From Tardibacter sp963781025 (GTDB lineage Bacteria > Pseudomonadota > Alphaproteobacteria > Sphingomonadales > Sphingomonadaceae): a DNA stretch of 64,000 nt. The stretch covers positions 1,178,001-1,242,000 of the forward strand of contig CAWADU010000003.1 in assembly GCA_963781025.1 (NCBI GenBank), given 5' to 3'. Below are positions 37,415 to 47,162 of the stretch, one piece after another. Made by a program: the position numbers and the translations under genes. How positions within the stretch are numbered: position 1 is the first letter of the stretch; every line of letters starts with the position of its first letter. The notes under the pieces are model-generated. The model did no database searches. It had not been told where the DNA came from and was given only the letters and a program-made list of their open reading frames with translations.

Positions 37415-38641
37415 TCAGGCTTGAGAATGCGTCTGGATGAACTGCTCCACCACGGGCGCGATCTGCTCCCGCCAGCGACGGCCGTTAAAGATGCCGTAGT
37501 GGCCGACGCGCTTTGCCAGATGATAGAGCTTCTTCTCGTCGGCAAGGTTGACGGCCAGTTTGATCGCCGCCTTCGTCTGCCCGATACCTGAGATATCGTC
37601 CCGCTCGCCTTCGATCGCCAACAGCCCGACCTTGGTGATGGCGGCAAGATCGATATGGCGGCCCCGATGGCGCATCTCACCCTTCGGCAACAGATGGCGC
37701 TGGAACACCGTATCGATGGTCTGCAGATAGAATTCGGCGGTCATGTCGCAGACCGAGCGATACTCACCGTAGAACGCCTTGGTCGCGTCGGCGCTTTCGC
37801 CGTCACCGTCGACCAGATGCCGGAACATTTCCCAGTGGCTGATCAGGTGGTTGCCCAGATTCATCGTCATGAAGCCGGCCAGCTGCATGAAGCCGGGATA
37901 AACTTTGCGGCGCGAACCCGGATAGAGATAGGGAACGGTCGCGACGACGTTCTGTTCGAACCAGGAATGGGGCCGCGTCGTTGCAAGCTCGTTGACCACC
38001 GTCGGCGCTTCGCGTGTATCGATGGGACCGCCCATCATGGTCAGCGTAGCGGGCAGCGCGGGATGATTTTCGGCCGACATCAGCGCGACGGCGGCAAGCG
38101 CGGGCACCGATGGCTGACAGACCGCGATCATGTGCGCATCGGGTCCGATATGGCCGAGAAACTCGATCAGATAATCGATGTAGTCGTCGAGGTCGAAACT
38201 ACCCTCCTCGACAGGCACCAGCTTCGCGTCGCGCCAGTCGGTTATGTAGACGTCATGGCCCGGCAGCATCCGCTCGGCCGTGCCGCGCAACAATGTGGCG
38301 AAATGGCCTGACATGGGTGCGACGATCAGCACCTTTTGCCCTTGCGGCGCGCCGATGCGCTTGAAGTGCTTCAGTTGTCCAAAGGATTTGCGGAGGACGA
38401 TTTCCTCTTCGACGGGATATTCCTTGCCGTCGATGGTGACGCTTTCGAAACCGAAGTCGGGTTTGCCCCTGGGAGCCGAAGCATGAGCAAAAACCTCAAG
38501 CGCGGAAGCAGCCACAGGCCCCACCGCGCTATAGGAAAGCGGATTGCTGGGATTATTCAGCCATTCTGCCGAAGCATTGGCCCATGCGCTTGCTCCAGCG
38601 AACCAAAACCGCTGCATCTCATATGCATCATACAGCATCAA
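37415..38641 (-). CDS. phaZ: Intracellular polyhydroxyalkanoate depolymerase
   Basis: 408 residues of the cytoplasmic PHA depolymerase family. The nucleophile is the Cys175 in MIAVCQPSVPAL, which takes the place of Ser in an alpha/beta-hydrolase nucleophile elbow. The N-terminal MLYDAYEMQR and the C-terminal LAIEGERDDISGIGQT and VGHYGIFNGRRW (catalytic His) are diagnostic. It mobilises stored PHB granules. It stands alone on the minus strand after clpX with about 105 bases between. Confidence 0.94.
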   Translation of the reverse strand: MMLYDAYEMQRFWFAGASAWANASAEWLNNPSNPLSYSAVGPVAASALEVFAHASAPRGKPDFGFESVTIDGKEYPVEEEIVLRKSFGQLKHFKRIGAPQGQKVLIVAPMSGHFATLLRGTAERMLPGHDVYITDWRDAKLVPVEEGSFDLDDYIDYLIEFLGHIGPDAHMIAVCQPSVPALAAVALMSAENHPALPATLTMMGGPIDTREAPTVVNELATTRPHSWFEQNVVATVPYLYPGSRRKVYPGFMQLAGFMTMNLGNHLISHWEMFRHLVDGDGESADATKAFYGEYRSVCDMTAEFYLQTIDTVFQRHLLPKGEMRHRGRHIDLAAITKVGLLAIEGERDDISGIGQTKAAIKLAVNLADEKKLYHLAKRVGHYGIFNGRRWREQIAPVVEQFIQTHSQA

Positions 38642-38746
38642 CGCATCTGCCCCTTTGCGCGACCCGGCGCCCGCCTCTGCTCCGACATCCTCTCTGTTCG
38701 GCTCTTATGGCCGGTTTATTTCGAACGCACGCCCTTGCCTTTTGGC

Positions 38747-40006
<1,260 letters not shown>

Positions 40007-40176
40007 ATTTTATTCCTTTCGGCCGGACCATCCGGCGCGTGCGACCTACGGTGCCATCCTAGACCGCCGAAGTCCCATGCCGCAATCCGCCTTTCAACGA
40101 AATGTGCCGGTCCTTCACCGATCTCGTGATATGTACCGCGCGCAATCACAATAGCTCCTTAACGTCCGGTAGGAAT

Positions 40177-40809
40177 TCAGGCGGCCTGAGCCTCACCCTC
40201 CGCCGGAGCTGGCCTTTTCTCGAATACCTCGTCGATAAGGCCGAAAACCTTGGCTTCTTCGGCGGACATGAACTTGTCGCGCTCCACGGCCTTTTCGATC
40301 TCCTCGATCGGCTGGCCGGTATGCTTCGACATCAATTCGTTCATCCGCGCGCGGATGCGCAGGATTTCCCTTGCCTGGATCTCGATATCGGTCGCCTGGC
40401 CCTGCGCGCCACCCGATGGCTGGTGGACCATGATCCGGGCATTGGACAGCGCAACGCGCATGCCCGGCTCGCCCGCCGCCAGCAGGAAGGAGCCCATGGA
40501 GGACGCCTGCCCCACGCAGACGGTGCCGACGCGGGGCCGGATGTACTGCATCGTATCGTAGATCGCCATGCCGGCCGTCACCACCCCGCCCGGCGAGTTG
40601 ATGTACATGTAGATGTCCTTCTTCGGATTTTCCGATTCGAGGAACAGCAGCTGCGCCACGATCAGCGACGCCATATGATCTTCGACCTGGCCGGTGACGA
40701 AGACGATCCGTTCCCGCAGCAGACGAGAATAGATGTCGAAAGACCGCTCCCCTCGGCTGGATTGTTCGATGACGACAGGAACGAGCGCGGATTGGGGCAG
40801 GTCGATCAT
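40177..40809 (-). CDS. clpP: ATP-dependent Clp protease proteolytic subunit ClpP
   Basis: 210 residues. The catalytic triad is Ser104 (GQASSMGS), His129 (RIMVHQPSGG) and an Asp in ERDKFMS near 178. Two stacked heptamers form the proteolytic chamber fed by ClpX or ClpA. It is separated from tig by two glycosyltransferase-like genes, whereas tig-clpP-clpX are usually neighbours. A short GC hairpin lies in its leader. Confidence 0.98.
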   Translation of the reverse strand: MIDLPQSALVPVVIEQSSRGERSFDIYSRLLRERIVFVTGQVEDHMASLIVAQLLFLESENPKKDIYMYINSPGGVVTAGMAIYDTMQYIRPRVGTVCVGQASSMGSFLLAAGEPGMRVALSNARIMVHQPSGGAQGQATDIEIQAREILRIRARMNELMSKHTGQPIEEIEKAVERDKFMSAEEAKVFGLIDEVFEKRPAPAEGEAQAA

Positions 40810-40829
40810 TAGCCGAATTTCTCCATTGA

Positions 40830-40850
40830 ACGCCCCTTAAATCGGGGCGT
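40830..40850 (-). other. Small hairpin in the clpP leader
   Basis: Seven-pair stem ACGCCCC/GGGGCGT with a seven-base AT-rich loop, ending about 20 bases upstream of the clpP ATG and about 110 bases after the stop of the membrane protein gene upstream. No U-tract follows, so it is a poor intrinsic terminator. It could be an RNA processing or control element. Confidence 0.35.
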
Positions 40851-40957
40851 GCACCTTGTGTTTCAATAGCCGCCCCCAGAAGTTTGGCAAGCGCGCCGTG
40901 ACCGGCGTGTGTCCGGTTTCCATCCCGCCTTTCCGCCCGGCATGGGCTGAAATGACC

Positions 40958-42544
40958 TCAGCCACCGGCTGGCAAATCATGTCTGACAGCATAAAGCGCG
41001 CTCTCGGAATTACGGAACTTCAATTCGAAACCTTGCTTCAGGTTGTCCGGCAGGTCGGCCTTGAACAGCCATATGTAATCGAACCGCTGCCGTGGCAGAT
41101 GAGCGACCATATTCTCGATGGTGCGCCCTTCGCCCTTGTTCCTCATCAGCAATTTCGCCGAATCGGCGGAATTGAAGTCTTGCCCGGCGTTGTAGATCGG
41201 CCGCATCAACTGCGCGCCGGCATTGTTCCATTCGGTATTCACAAACGCGTCGCGCCGCACGATCGCGAGACTGGCAATGTGGCTGAGGCCCGTGTTCTCC
41301 CAGGCTTCGAACATGCGGTTGGGCGCCAGAGCGGCGATGCGCGCGCCCCGCTCGACGTGATCCAGCGCCTGGAGATCGGCGGACAGCGCGGCGCCCCGAT
41401 TTACCCAGCCGGCGGTGGTTTCGCTGATCCGCACCAGGAACAAGGCGGCGGCGAACGCTGCCACCATCGATTTCTCCCGGCGAGACAGGCGATTTGCACC
41501 TAGCGCGATCAGGCCAAAGATCGCCAGCGGCGGGAGCAGTCGCAGATCGGCGAAAAAGGAATTGAACAAGGCCGCCGGCATGACGAAAAACATCACCGTC
41601 AGGAGCGCCGCCGTCAAAGCCAGGCCGGGATTGACCCGGTTGCGGCGCAAAAGCAGCAGCAAACCGACGATCCCGATCAGCACCACGCTTCCCACGTCGA
41701 GAACCAGCCTCTGGTCGCGAAGGATAAAAGCGATCCAGTGAAACTTGAGCCACAGCACAGGTAAGGGAGAAGCACTGTCTTCCGCTGCACCGCTGACTCC
41801 ATTCCGCCAGAGAAGCGTCAGCAAGATGGGCACGACGACCAGCGGCAACACACGCAACACCGCCGTTCCCGTCACGCGCAACGGCTGCCAACCTCGTGCC
41901 TTAAGGGCCTCGATCAGCTCTATCGAGCCGACGGCGACCACCAGCACAGCCCATGCCGCCATATGCACGACCCAGACCAGCGTCCCCAGCAGGATGAACA
42001 ACCCCATCGTCGCCAGCCCCCGGCGATCGCGCAACTGAAACCATGCCGCTGCGACCCACAGGGAAAGCGCAATGCCCATGGAGTAGTTCACAAAACCGAA
42101 CAGGAACGGAAACGCATAAGCGAAGGGCACCGCCAGCAGCGCGCCGGGCTGCACCGCGCCATGTGCGGCGATGCTCAATCGTCGAATGCCCAGGATCGTC
42201 GCGGGCGGGATAAGCGCCGAAAGGAAAAAGCCCGCCCTTTCCGCGCCGATCAGATAGGTCAGCGGATAGGCAAGGAGATCCTGGCCAAGATTACCGATCA
42301 GCGTCCACTGAAATGAATAATAACGCGGGAGAAATTCGGACTGATTGCCGAACACCATCACATGATAGCGGCCGATATGGCTGAGAAGGTCGGCCATGGG
42401 CGGCAACGGCGACAACAGAAACGGCGCCATCGAAACAAGAGCAAGCCCCAGCCACAACAACGGGTGTGCCCACCAGCCATTTCGCCCGAGGACATCCGTT
42501 CCACGGAACGGCACGTCCCGCTTCAGTCCTTCCAAGGCGTACAT
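40958..42544 (-). CDS. Multi-spanning membrane protein, GT-C-like (paralogue of the 47163-48716 gene)
   Basis: 528 residues from ATG 42544. About 11-12 hydrophobic helices, then a soluble C-terminal domain of about 120 residues. The first extracytoplasmic loop has DLLSHIGRY (Asp52, His56, Arg59), aligned with DFYNHIARF of the 47163 gene. Further shared blocks are NLGxDLxAxPL and GxxNYxxGxALxLWxxAxWFxLRDR. An acidic residue in the first loop is typical of GT-C glycosyltransferases using polyprenyl-phosphate sugars. The GT2 gene 103 bases upstream could make that donor. Acceptor unknown. Confidence 0.65.
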   Translation of the reverse strand: MYALEGLKRDVPFRGTDVLGRNGWWAHPLLWLGLALVSMAPFLLSPLPPMADLLSHIGRYHVMVFGNQSEFLPRYYSFQWTLIGNLGQDLLAYPLTYLIGAERAGFFLSALIPPATILGIRRLSIAAHGAVQPGALLAVPFAYAFPFLFGFVNYSMGIALSLWVAAAWFQLRDRRGLATMGLFILLGTLVWVVHMAAWAVLVVAVGSIELIEALKARGWQPLRVTGTAVLRVLPLVVVPILLTLLWRNGVSGAAEDSASPLPVLWLKFHWIAFILRDQRLVLDVGSVVLIGIVGLLLLLRRNRVNPGLALTAALLTVMFFVMPAALFNSFFADLRLLPPLAIFGLIALGANRLSRREKSMVAAFAAALFLVRISETTAGWVNRGAALSADLQALDHVERGARIAALAPNRMFEAWENTGLSHIASLAIVRRDAFVNTEWNNAGAQLMRPIYNAGQDFNSADSAKLLMRNKGEGRTIENMVAHLPRQRFDYIWLFKADLPDNLKQGFELKFRNSESALYAVRHDLPAGG

Positions 42545-42647
42545 AATTTCCGCAATCGACTGGGTCCGCTCAGGATTGGTATTGCGGCAGTATATGAGCC
42601 GTCCGCTTAAACAAGTGTTGAACGGACGAGCTGTGGTCGCGTTCCGT

Positions 42648-43634
42648 TCAAATAACCGTATCCGCTCCGTCGGGCGGCGCGAGGTGGGACAAATACGCAA
42701 GCCGCTTTATTTCCCTGCGCCCGCGCGTGACCGTGTCAAGGATCAGCCCGCAAAAGCCGTTCAGGAATGCCAGCAGCACCAGCCCGGTACACAGCACCGC
42801 GGTCGGAATGCGGGGCACGAGGCCGGTCTGGAAGAAGGTGATGAACAGCGGGATCGCCAGAAACACCGCGAGCGCGATCAACGCGCCGCCTATCGCCCCA
42901 AAGAACGCGATCGGCCGTTCGATCCGGTAAAGGTTCAGCATCGTCTTCAGGATGCGCCAGCCATCGCGATAGGTGCTCAGCTTCGATGACGATCCCTGGG
43001 GCCGCGCGCCATAGGCGGTCCGGAGTTCAGCGACCGGCATGCGCAGTTCGAGCGCGTGCACGCTGATCTCGGTCTCGATCTCGAAACCCTCGCTCAAGAC
43101 GGGGAAGCTCTTGACGAACCGCCGCGAAAATACCCGGTATCCGGACAGGATGTCGCTGAAGCTGCGCCCGAACATCCTTGCCAGCAGCCCGGTCAGCATG
43201 AGGTTGCCCAGCCGGTGCCCGCGCCGGTAGGCGGCATCGATCTCGCTCGCCCGCGCACCGACCACCATGTCCAGCCGGTCTTCCAACAGACGGCGGACCA
43301 TCACCGGAGCGGCAGACGTGTCATAGGTCGCGTCGCCGTCGGCCATCACATAGACGTCGGCGTCGATATCGGCGAACATGCGGCGGACGACATGGCCCTT
43401 GCCCTGCATCCGCTCGGTGCGGACAATCGCGCCCGCGGCTTCGGCTATCTCGCAGGTCCGATCGCGCGAGTTGTTGTCATAGACATAGATTTCGGCCAGC
43501 GGCAGCGCCTCGCGGAACCCGCGCACCGTCTGCCCGATGGCCGCTTCTTCATTATAACAGGGAAGGATGACGGCTATCCGCGGCTTGGCGGCTTCTCTTT
43601 GAAGGATCGCGTTTTCCAGGCTGATATCGTTCAT
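42648..43634 (-). CDS. GT2 polyprenyl-phosphate glycosyltransferase (DPM1/GtrB-like)
   Basis: 328 residues from ATG 43634 (ATG 43691 is in frame but less likely). The GT-A domain has VILPCYNEEAAIG, YVYDNNSRDRT and the metal-binding MADGDATYD. Two C-terminal helices (ALIALAVFLAIPLFITFF and AVLCTGLVLLAFLNGFC) anchor it. Such enzymes transfer a sugar from a nucleotide donor to undecaprenyl or dolichyl phosphate on the cytoplasmic face. It sits between tig and a GT-C-like gene, and the two probably form a donor/transferase pair. Confidence 0.85.
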   Translation of the reverse strand: MNDISLENAILQREAAKPRIAVILPCYNEEAAIGQTVRGFREALPLAEIYVYDNNSRDRTCEIAEAAGAIVRTERMQGKGHVVRRMFADIDADVYVMADGDATYDTSAAPVMVRRLLEDRLDMVVGARASEIDAAYRRGHRLGNLMLTGLLARMFGRSFSDILSGYRVFSRRFVKSFPVLSEGFEIETEISVHALELRMPVAELRTAYGARPQGSSSKLSTYRDGWRILKTMLNLYRIERPIAFFGAIGGALIALAVFLAIPLFITFFQTGLVPRIPTAVLCTGLVLLAFLNGFCGLILDTVTRGRREIKRLAYLSHLAPPDGADTVI

Positions 43635-43714
43635 ATTGGCATCCACCGGCACCCAGTTCTCGCTGGGATAGAGGCGCGCACTTTGCGGCACGCAAACTCC
43701 GCTGACAAGACGAA

Positions 43715-43743
43715 GGCCCGACCACCAGCGAAGCGGTCGGGCC
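43715..43743 (-). terminator. Terminator-like hairpin downstream of tig
   Basis: Nine-pair GC-rich stem, GGCCCGACC (43715-43723) with GGTCGGGCC (43735-43743), loop of 11. Read on the minus strand it lies 27 bases after the tig stop and is followed by TTCGTCTTGT, a weak U-tract. It would end the tig transcript before the GT2 gene. Confidence 0.6.
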
Positions 43744-43769
43744 CTATTGGTCTGTAATACCAGACGCCG

Positions 43770-45338
43770 TCAGGCCGCCGGCTTCTCTGCCTTCTTCTTC
43801 GCCGCAGGCTTTTTCGCAGCCGGTTTTTCTTCGGTTACGACGTCGGCATCGGCCTTTTTCGCGGCTGCTTTCTTTGCCGCCGGCTTGGCCTCGGTCTTTT
43901 CGTCAGCCTTGGCATCGGCCTTGGCCTTTGCCTTCGGGGCAGCCTTTTTCGCGGGCTTGTGATCATGGTCGTGGTGGTCGTGACCGCAGCCGGGGCCGTG
44001 AACATGGCCCTCTTCTTCCTCGATCGCGGCCTGCAATTCCTCGCGCGTCACTTTGCGGTCAGTGATTTCCGACTTCTCCAACAGGAAGTCGACGACCTTT
44101 TCCTCGAAGAGCGGGGCACGAATCTGCGCCTGCGCCATGGGGTTCTGCTGGACGTATTCGAAGAAGCGCTTCTGGTCTTCCGGGCGATACTGCTGGGCAG
44201 CCTGCGCGACGAGACGGCTCATCTCCTGCTGGCTGATCTGCACGTTGTTCGCCTGGCCGATCTCCGACAGCAACAGGCCCAGCCGCACGCGACGCACCGC
44301 AATCGCGCGGTAATCCTCGCGCTCGTCCTCAAGCTGTTCCTTGGCGGCTTCCGGATCGGCTTCGTGGCTCGCTTCATGTTCCAGTTGCTGCCAGATCTGC
44401 GCGAATTCGGCCTCCACCATCGAAGGCGGAACATCGAAATCGTGCGATGCAGCCAACTGGTCGAGCAGCTTGCGCTTCAGGTGCGTGCGGGTCAGGCCGT
44501 TCAGCTCCTGCTCCACCTGGCTCTTCATCAGCTCGCGGAGCTGGTCGATGCCTTCCAGGCCCAGCGACTTGGCGAATTCATCGTCGGCCTTCGCCTCTTT
44601 CGGCGTCTTCACGGCAGTGACGGTGACTTCGAACGTCGCGGGTTTGCTCTTCAGATACGCGACGTTGTAATCCTCGGGGAAGGTCACGTTCAGGACCTTG
44701 CTGTCATTGGCTTTCACGCCGATCAACTGGTCCTCGAAGCCGGGGATGAGGCGGCCCGAGCCGATCTCGACCGACATGCCTTCGCCGGTGCCGCCTTCGA
44801 ACGGCTCGCCATCGACCTTGCCGACGAAATCCATGACGACCAGGTCGCCCGCCGCCGCCTTGTGGGTCTTTGCGGCGTCTTCAAAGCTCTTCTGCTGCGA
44901 AGCAATGCGCTCGACAGCGGTATCGACCTCGGCCTCGGTCGCTTCGACCATCAGACGCTCAAGGTTCAGCCCTCCGATTTGTGGCGCCGGAATTTCGGGC
45001 AGCACTTCCAGCTCGACGGTGACTTCGGCATCCTTGCCTGCCTCATAGCCTTCGGCGAGATCGACCGACGGCTGCATGGCCGGGCGCAGCTTGTTGTCGG
45101 CCAGAAGCTTCTGGACCCCATCCTGCACGGCGGTCTGCAGCGCTTCCTGCTCGATAGCCGGGCCGTGCATCTTGCGGACCAGATTGGCGGGCACCTTGCC
45201 GGGGCGAAAGCCGGGCATCCGCACCTGGGGGGCCACGGAGGCCAGCTGCGTTTCAACCCGCGCGGCGATGTCCTTTGCCGGAATCACCAGCTTGTAGGCC
45301 CGCTTCAAACCCTCGTTCAGCGTCTCGGCAGTCTGCAT
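43770..45338 (-). CDS. tig: Trigger factor with His-rich, Lys/Ala-rich C-terminal extension
   Basis: 522 residues from ATG 45338 (a TTG two codons earlier is better spaced from AGGAAGG). The ribosome-binding domain has GFRPGKVP in its loop. The FKBP-type PPIase domain (GDLVVMDFVGKVDG) and the helical C-terminal domain follow. After about residue 440 comes a His-rich stretch (445-460, seven His and one Cys) and a 62-residue Lys/Ala/Pro tail. E. coli trigger factor has 432 residues, so the tail is an addition. It is the ribosome-bound chaperone for nascent chains. Confidence 0.96.
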   Translation of the reverse strand: MQTAETLNEGLKRAYKLVIPAKDIAARVETQLASVAPQVRMPGFRPGKVPANLVRKMHGPAIEQEALQTAVQDGVQKLLADNKLRPAMQPSVDLAEGYEAGKDAEVTVELEVLPEIPAPQIGGLNLERLMVEATEAEVDTAVERIASQQKSFEDAAKTHKAAAGDLVVMDFVGKVDGEPFEGGTGEGMSVEIGSGRLIPGFEDQLIGVKANDSKVLNVTFPEDYNVAYLKSKPATFEVTVTAVKTPKEAKADDEFAKSLGLEGIDQLRELMKSQVEQELNGLTRTHLKRKLLDQLAASHDFDVPPSMVEAEFAQIWQQLEHEASHEADPEAAKEQLEDEREDYRAIAVRRVRLGLLLSEIGQANNVQISQQEMSRLVAQAAQQYRPEDQKRFFEYVQQNPMAQAQIRAPLFEEKVVDFLLEKSEITDRKVTREELQAAIEEEEGHVHGPGCGHDHHDHDHKPAKKAAPKAKAKADAKADEKTEAKPAAKKAAAKKADADVVTEEKPAAKKPAAKKKAEKPAA

Positions 45339-45402
45339 GCTCAAGGCAACCTTCCTGAAATCGAATCAAATACGTGCGCGCCCGGCCGCATCCGCGGCGG
45401 CC

Positions 45403-45487
45403 TGGTGCGGGCGAAGGGACTCGAACCCCCACATCTTGCGATACTGGAACCTAAATCCAGCGCGTCTACCAGTTCCGCCACGCCCGC
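45403..45487 (-). tRNA. tRNA-Leu (anticodon UAG)
   Basis: On the minus strand the sequence folds as a type II tRNA: acceptor GCGGGCG/CGCCCGC, D-arm with AACTGGTAGAC, anticodon stem CTGGA/TCCAG with loop TTTAGGT (anticodon TAG), a long variable arm and T-loop TTCGAGT. The 3' CCA is encoded. It reads CUA and other CUN codons. It lies between tig and gatB, all on the same strand. Confidence 0.95.
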
Positions 45488-45553
45488 AGGGCCCGTCATT
45501 CGGGCGCGTCTATAGCAGGGTGTGCGCTGGTAGCAAGCGGGGCTTGGAGGCTC

Positions 45554-47068
45554 CTACCCCGCAAGCGCCTTTTTCAGCAATTCGTTGACCACCGCCGGAT
45601 TGGCCTTGCCGCCGGTTGCCTTCATCGTCTGACCGACGAAGAAACCGAACAGCTTGTCCTTGCCGCCACGGTATTCGGCGACCTTGTCGACGTTGGCGGC
45701 CATGATCTCGGCAATGACGGCCTCGATTGCCCCGGTGTCCGACGTCTGTTTCAAACCCCGTTCGTCGACAATCTTTGAAGGATCGTCGCCGGTTTCCAGC
45801 ATCACCTCGAACACTTCCTTGGCGAGACGTCCAGAAAGCGTGCCATCGGCGATGAGGCCCAGCAATTCGGCGCCCTGGGCGGGAGAAATCGGGCTGTCCT
45901 CGACACTCTTGCCCAGCCGGTTCAGGCCGCCGAACAGGTCCGATATCAGCCAGTTAGACGCCTGCTTACCGACCTCTGCCTCGCTCTTGCCCTGCCGCGC
46001 GGCAGTCTCCGCCAGCAGCATCTCGAACCACCGGGCGGTTTCCTTTTCCGCCGTCAGGACGCTGGCGTTGTATGGCGGCAGTCCCAGCGCGTCGATGTAA
46101 CGGGCGCGCTTGGCATCGGGCAATTCGGGCAGGCTTTCCCGGCATTCGTGCAGGAAGGCGACGTCCAGTTCCAGCGGCAGCAGATCGGGATCGGGAAAAT
46201 AGCGATAGTCGTGCGCATCCTCTTTCGACCGCAACGAACGCGTCTCGCCCTTGTCCGGATCGAACAGCCGGGTTTCCTGAACCACTTTGCCGCCCGACTC
46301 CAGGACATCGACCTGGCGATTCGCCTCAAATTCGATCGCCGCCATCACGAAGCGCACCGAATTGACGTTCTTCGTCTCGGTGCGGGTACCCAGCGGATCG
46401 CCCGGCTTGCGGACAGAGACGTTGACGTCCGCCCGCATCGACCCTTCCTCCATGTTGCCGTCGCACGAACCGACATAGCGCAGGATTGCCCGCAGCTTGC
46501 GCAGATATGCCCCAGCCTCATGCGGTGAACGCATGTCCGGCCGCGACACGATCTCCATCAGCGCGACGCCGCACCGGTTAAGGTCGACATAGGACCGGGT
46601 CGGATGCTGGTCGTGCATCAGCTTGCCCGCATCCTGTTCCAGATGGATACGCTCGATGCCGATGGTCTTGGTGACGGGCAGGCCGTCCTTCGCCTCCAGA
46701 TCGATGTCGATCGACCCTTCGCCCACGATCGGATGATAGAGCTGGCTGATCTGATAGCCCTGCGGCAAGTCGGCGTAGAAATAGTTCTTGCGGTCGAACC
46801 GCGACCAACTGTTGATCTCCGCGCCCAGCGCCATGCCGGTCCGCACCGCCTGGCGCACGCATTCCCCATTCAACGTCGGCAGCATGCCGGGCATCGCCGC
46901 ATCGACGAGGCTCACCTGATTGTTGGGCTCGGCGCCGAATTCGGTCGATGCGCCGGAAAACAGCTTCGCATGGCTGGTCACCTGAGCGTGAACCTCCAGC
47001 CCGATGACCACCTCCCATTCTCCGGTGGCGCCCTCAATGCGGTAGTTGCTTTTCGATCTGTCTGACAT
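45554..47068 (-). CDS. gatB: Asp-tRNA(Asn)/Glu-tRNA(Gln) amidotransferase subunit B
   Basis: 504 residues from ATG 47068. Signatures include EVVIGLEVHAQV, the DLPQGYQISQ region, RKNYFYADLPQ, SYVDLNRCGVALMEIV, YFPDPDLLPL and the C-terminal YqeY-like tail GFFVGQTMKATGGKANP. GatB binds the misacylated tRNA and activates it for amidation by GatA-derived ammonia. gatC and gatA lie upstream on the same strand but are separated from gatB by three glycosylation genes. Confidence 0.97.
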   Translation of the reverse strand: MSDRSKSNYRIEGATGEWEVVIGLEVHAQVTSHAKLFSGASTEFGAEPNNQVSLVDAAMPGMLPTLNGECVRQAVRTGMALGAEINSWSRFDRKNYFYADLPQGYQISQLYHPIVGEGSIDIDLEAKDGLPVTKTIGIERIHLEQDAGKLMHDQHPTRSYVDLNRCGVALMEIVSRPDMRSPHEAGAYLRKLRAILRYVGSCDGNMEEGSMRADVNVSVRKPGDPLGTRTETKNVNSVRFVMAAIEFEANRQVDVLESGGKVVQETRLFDPDKGETRSLRSKEDAHDYRYFPDPDLLPLELDVAFLHECRESLPELPDAKRARYIDALGLPPYNASVLTAEKETARWFEMLLAETAARQGKSEAEVGKQASNWLISDLFGGLNRLGKSVEDSPISPAQGAELLGLIADGTLSGRLAKEVFEVMLETGDDPSKIVDERGLKQTSDTGAIEAVIAEIMAANVDKVAEYRGGKDKLFGFFVGQTMKATGGKANPAVVNELLKKALAG

Positions 47069-47162
47069 GGTTTCTGGTCGCAGCTTTCGTTGGATCGCGC
47101 TTCTGCCTTTTGACGCCGCCAAGCACAAGCCTTTCGGCCAGCGAATCGAACCAGGGCCCCCG

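Noticed and set aside
45403..45487. tRNA-Leu as an integration site for a mobile element
   Set aside because: No integrase, direct repeat of the tRNA end or foreign-looking block next to it.
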